From the NCBI RefSeq assembly GCF_003020115.1, contig NZ_PYFX01000004.1, positions 434,001-498,000 on the forward strand: a stretch of 64,000 nucleotides of DNA, written 5' to 3'. Shown in pieces: positions 61,552-64,000 of this stretch (its first letter is position 1; every line of letters begins with the position of its first letter). The position numbers and the translations under genes were made by a program. The notes below the pieces were generated by a model, which made no database searches, was not told the origin of the DNA, and saw only the letters and a list, made by a program, of their open reading frames with translations. Source of the stretch: Bradyrhizobium sp. MOS002 (lineage in GTDB: Bacteria; Pseudomonadota; Alphaproteobacteria; Rhizobiales; Xanthobacteraceae).

Positions 61552-61664
61552 GCCGCTTTGTCGCACGCATGCAACGGCAGGTTCGACGTGGGCCTTGATC
61601 GAGCGCAAGGCCGCCGAGATCCGTGCCGGCCTACACTCGGTCGCCAAAGGAATGGAGATTTGCG

Positions 61665-62132
61665 ATGAGGGTTCGAGGTTGGATGCTGGCGCTGGCCGGC
61701 TTGGGAGCAGCGACCGCCGTGGCGGCGCAGGATCTCAAATCGCCGTCCGCGGACCAGTACGTGCCCCGTCTCGGTGACATCATGGGCGCCGCGCAGGCGC
61801 GCCACCACAAGCTCTGGATGGCCGGCAAGGCGCAGAACTGGGAGCTTGCCGCCTACGAGCTGCGCCAGCTCAAGGCGAGCCTGGTCGAAGCCGCCGTATT
61901 CTACTCCGGCATTCCCGTCGGCAATGTCATGACGCTGGAGCCGTCGCTGCAATCGATGTCCGACGCCATCGATGCGAAGGACAGCCGCAAATTCGCAAAA
62001 GGGCTGGGCGAGCTGACCGAAGGCTGCAACGCGTGCCACCGGTCGCTGAAGCGCAGCTTCGTCGTCATGAAGGTTCCCTCGGACCAGAAGCCCTTCGCCA
62101 ATCAGCAGTTCGCGCCAACCACAAGGCCTTGA
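61665..62132 (+). CDS. Periplasmic cytochrome c'-like protein
   Basis: A 155-residue exported protein. Signal MRVRGWMLALAGLGAATAVAA, then helical body and a single heme-binding CNACH (residues 121-125) close to the C-terminus, as in cytochromes c' and c556. Four amphipathic helices are suggested by LGDIMGAAQARHHKLWMAGK, ELAAYELRQLKASLVEAAVF and RKFAKGLGELTEGCNACHRS. A distal Met ligand cannot be fixed (VVMKVP follows). ATG 61665 was chosen over 61623. Its role may be electron transfer or gas binding. Confidence 0.75.
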   Translation: MRVRGWMLALAGLGAATAVAAQDLKSPSADQYVPRLGDIMGAAQARHHKLWMAGKAQNWELAAYELRQLKASLVEAAVFYSGIPVGNVMTLEPSLQSMSDAIDAKDSRKFAKGLGELTEGCNACHRSLKRSFVVMKVPSDQKPFANQQFAPTTRP

Positions 62133-62188
62133 GGGAACGGACCTTGCGCCGAGCGGGTTGAGTGCGAAACCTGACAGGAGGCGCAACC

Positions 62189-62338
62189 ATGATCCGCAAG
62201 CTCGCATCGGGCGAATATCGGCTCTATTCGCGCAAGGTGAATCCCAAGACCGGCAAGCGCCGCAACCTCGGCACGTTCAGGAGCCGCGCTGCGGCCGAGA
62301 AGCATGAGCGCGAGGTGCAGTATTTCAAGCGTCACTAG
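62189..62338 (+). CDS. Small basic protein, 49 residues
   Basis: From ATG 62189 to TAG 62338: MIRKLASGEYRLYSRKVNPK, TGKRRNLGTFRSRAAAEKHE and REVQYFKRH. A strong ribosome site (CAGGAGG) is 8 bases before. It is very basic, with a beta start and a helix rich in Glu/Arg, which recalls the arm-type DNA-binding part of integrases or a nucleic acid-binding protein. It is too short for usual gene finders. Function unknown; 56 bp after the cytochrome-like gene and in the same direction. Confidence 0.7.
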   Translation: MIRKLASGEYRLYSRKVNPKTGKRRNLGTFRSRAAAEKHEREVQYFKRH

Positions 62339-62620
62339 CGCGTGAGAAAGGCCGCTCGCGGCCGGCCAAACAAAAAACGCGAAAAACAACCCCATGCACA
62401 GTAGCCAAGTGATTGAAATCACAGCGCTGCAAATGGCGTGAAATCCCATCTCTGCGGAATTGGCGAAATCGGTTGCGCCGTCGGGCAAAACAGGCGCATG
62501 ATGGCATCATGGCAAGGCGTGACTTCGCGAATCGCCCTGCGCGAAAAAGCCCAATGGTCTTGATGCGACGGCGGTGCTAGGTAGCGCCTGCTTTCCTTCT
62601 GATTTTTCAGGTCAATTGCG

Positions 62621-63325
62621 TTGCTGGACGGGCTCTACAAGGTTGAATACGGCGTCAACGATGCTTTCGGCCGCAGCATCATGTGCATGCATGACGGCAA
62701 GCTGCTGGGCGGCAATTCGGCCTTCGCGCATCTCGGAAGCTATTTCGAGCGCGACGGCGAGATCATCGCCGAAGTCATCACCGAACGGCATAACGACGAT
62801 CCCAACTACAAGCCGCTGATGGGGGCTGATGTCGCCTCGATCGGCGCGCGCGGCCGGCTCGTCGGCAACCAGATCCGTCTCGTGGGCAGTGCGGACACGA
62901 TGCCGGGCGCCGGTTTCTGGGCCAATCTCACGCGGCTCGATGACGGCGCGCTGCCGCCCTGCGGCATGATCGGGGAGGGGGGCATCGCCAACGGGCTCTA
63001 CGGGATGAGCCTGCGAGCGCTTGACGGTGTCGAGGCCGGACTTTCCGGCGTGATGCTGCTGATCGACGGCCGCATCCTCGGCGGCGATGCGTTCTTCTAC
63101 TATCTCGGCTCCTATTCCTCGGCGGACGGCCGCTGGAAGGGCGAGATCCTCAACCAGGAGCACACGCCGGCGAAAGGCGAAAACCCCGTGTTCGGCGGCT
63201 ATGAGGTCGGGATCGGCTTCTCCGGCACCTGCACAGCGGACAGCGGCGAGCTCGAAGGCATCGCACTCGCCGGCAAGCGCAGCCTGCGGTTGGCGGCCTC
63301 GCTCAAATTGATGCGGCGGGCGTAG
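62621..63325 (+). CDS. Tandem GrlR-like domain protein, paralogue B
   Basis: A 234-residue protein similar along its whole length to the protein at 58751 (233 residues). Shared parts include KLLGGNSAFAHLGSY, GRILGGDAFFYYLGSY, WKGEILNQEHTPAKG and VGIGFSGT, LAGKRSLRLAASLKLMRRA. Again two GrlR-like halves: LDGLYKVEYGVNDAFGRSIM and ANGLYGMSLRALDGVEAG. TTG 62621 starts it, as no better start fits. It lies 3.2 kb from its paralogue in the same direction with unrelated genes between. Function unknown. Confidence 0.6.
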   Translation: MLDGLYKVEYGVNDAFGRSIMCMHDGKLLGGNSAFAHLGSYFERDGEIIAEVITERHNDDPNYKPLMGADVASIGARGRLVGNQIRLVGSADTMPGAGFWANLTRLDDGALPPCGMIGEGGIANGLYGMSLRALDGVEAGLSGVMLLIDGRILGGDAFFYYLGSYSSADGRWKGEILNQEHTPAKGENPVFGGYEVGIGFSGTCTADSGELEGIALAGKRSLRLAASLKLMRRA

Positions 63326-63453
63326 ACCGGTCAATCAAAATTCCGGGTGTCCGCTTGCGAAGGTAGAGCAGGCCTGACGGGCGACTTGGGGCGACGTCGG
63401 CAAGTGACCCTGAGCAGACATGGCTGTACTCTTTTCGATAGGCCGTCGTTCGC

Positions 63454-64000
63454 TTACAGGGAGTGTCCTACAAGGCGGCCGATTGCGGCAGTCGTCCCCA
63501 TCGCAACCGCGCCCCAGAAGGTAACTCGTAACATCGGTCTTAGAATGCCCGCTCCCCCGGTCTGCGCCCCAGCAGCCCCTAGGATGGCAAGCGCGACAAG
63601 CGAGCCTCCCGACACAGCCCATGGAATTCGGGCCAAGGGCGACGCTATTGCGATTAGCAGGGGGATAGCGGCACCAAACCCAAATGTAACCGCCGACGTT
63701 AACGCCGCTTGGATCGGTCGGGCTACAACGTGCGCTGAAAGACCCAATTCGTCCCGCGCGTGCGCAGCAAACGCATCTTTTGCGGTGAGTTCTTCCGCTA
63801 CTTGGCGCGCTAGCAAAAGGTCGAGGCCGCGTTGAACGTAAATGTTCGTAAGCTCGTGAAGCTCTGCGTCGGGTTGCTCCGCAAGCTCACGTCGTTCTTT
63901 CGCCAGATCGGCAGCCTCCGTATCGGCCTGCGAACTTACAGAAACATATTCGCCCGCAGCCATTGCTGTTGCACCGGCAGCCAGGCCAGCCACTCCGGCA
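63454..64000 (-). CDS. VIT-family metal transporter, N-terminus outside window
   Basis: The frame is open to the window edge, so the N-terminus is missing. The visible 182 residues begin AGVAGLAAGATAMAAGEYVS, with VSSQADTEAADLAKERRELA after it, the typical VIT1/CCC1 signature with an acidic Glu-rich cytoplasmic loop (about 30-100 here) that binds iron or manganese, then three hydrophobic segments (LTSAVTFGFGAAIPLLIAIA, WAVSGGSLVALAILGAAGA and TFWGAVAMGTTAAIGRLVGH). It most likely exports or stores Fe/Mn. Confidence 0.85.
   Translation of the reverse strand, partial: AGVAGLAAGATAMAAGEYVSVSSQADTEAADLAKERRELAEQPDAELHELTNIYVQRGLDLLLARQVAEELTAKDAFAAHARDELGLSAHVVARPIQAALTSAVTFGFGAAIPLLIAIASPLARIPWAVSGGSLVALAILGAAGAQTGGAGILRPMLRVTFWGAVAMGTTAAIGRLVGHSL

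Noticed and set aside
62102..62488. Minus-strand frame with a hydrophobic N-terminus (128 codons)
   Set aside because: It overlaps the strongly supported 49-residue gene and the cytochrome gene end; no ribosome site. The hydrophobic stretch is likely chance.
1..64000. tRNA, rRNA and riboswitches
   Set aside because: I scanned the gaps for cloverleaf arms and known riboswitch-like conserved cores and found none convincing; a dedicated covariance-model search could overturn this.

Overview
The window is a GC-rich, densely coded stretch of what looks like an alphaproteobacterial chromosome, most likely Bradyrhizobium or a close relative. The main support is a type II glutamine synthetase gene (glnII) divergent from a GstI/DUF2735 gene, an HdaA-type replication regulator, purM-purN, ppk-ppx, a malic enzyme-phosphotransacetylase fusion and CreA, together with several families of short dispersed palindromes. 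I saw no prophage, integron, CRISPR array, rRNA or tRNA. The genus is an inference from gene content, not from a search.

Layout. 1-2.6 kb: the tail of a type I secretion ATPase, its HlyD adaptor and a Bug/TctC solute-binding protein. 2.8-16 kb: mostly housekeeping genes (ABC-F ATPase, ndk, TerC, ppx, ppk, hdaA, a CDP-alcohol phosphatidyltransferase, purM, purN, a cold-shock protein), ending with an outer-membrane barrel protein. 16-20.7 kb: a LysR regulator, then two GNAT-type acyltransferases, an isochorismatase-fold protein that has lost catalytic residues, a 56-residue protein and a class III aminotransferase. This is the best candidate here for an uncharacterised pathway. 20.8-31 kb: rnd, a LysR/quinone-oxidoreductase pair, a Ugp-like ABC uptake operon led by a metallophosphodiesterase and lacking an ATPase gene, a REP-associated transposase flanked by its hairpins, and selO. 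31-43 kb: aspS, a large anchored periplasmic protein, maeB, DoxX, a polysaccharide deacetylase followed by a DHFR-like protein, a glutathione peroxidase, an L,D-transpeptidase with a degenerate second domain, and creA.

43-54 kb: small secreted proteins, a MocR regulator divergent from a PNPOx-like protein, an M20 hydrolase, a complete tryptophan-to-anthranilate operon (formamidase, kynA, kynU), a BtuF-like protein, a thioesterase and a GNAT protein. 54-64 kb: a DUF2161 nuclease-fold protein, an SDR, a tyrosine phosphatase, an MliC-like protein, gstI/glnII with a sigma-54 promoter, two paralogous proteins each built from two GrlR-like domains, a ModA-like protein without a signal peptide, a Sel1-repeat protein, a c'-type cytochrome candidate and a truncated VIT-family transporter.

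The genes fall into a few functional themes: nitrogen control (glnII/gstI), polyphosphate turnover (ppk/ppx), purine synthesis, tryptophan catabolism, phosphodiester scavenging and envelope maintenance. Four classes of intergenic repeat are interspersed: an AT-edged hairpin, an 80-bp cgtcattgcgag element, a catcctgagg element, and the ggtggatta hairpin linked to the transposase. One of them supplies the stop codon of rnd.
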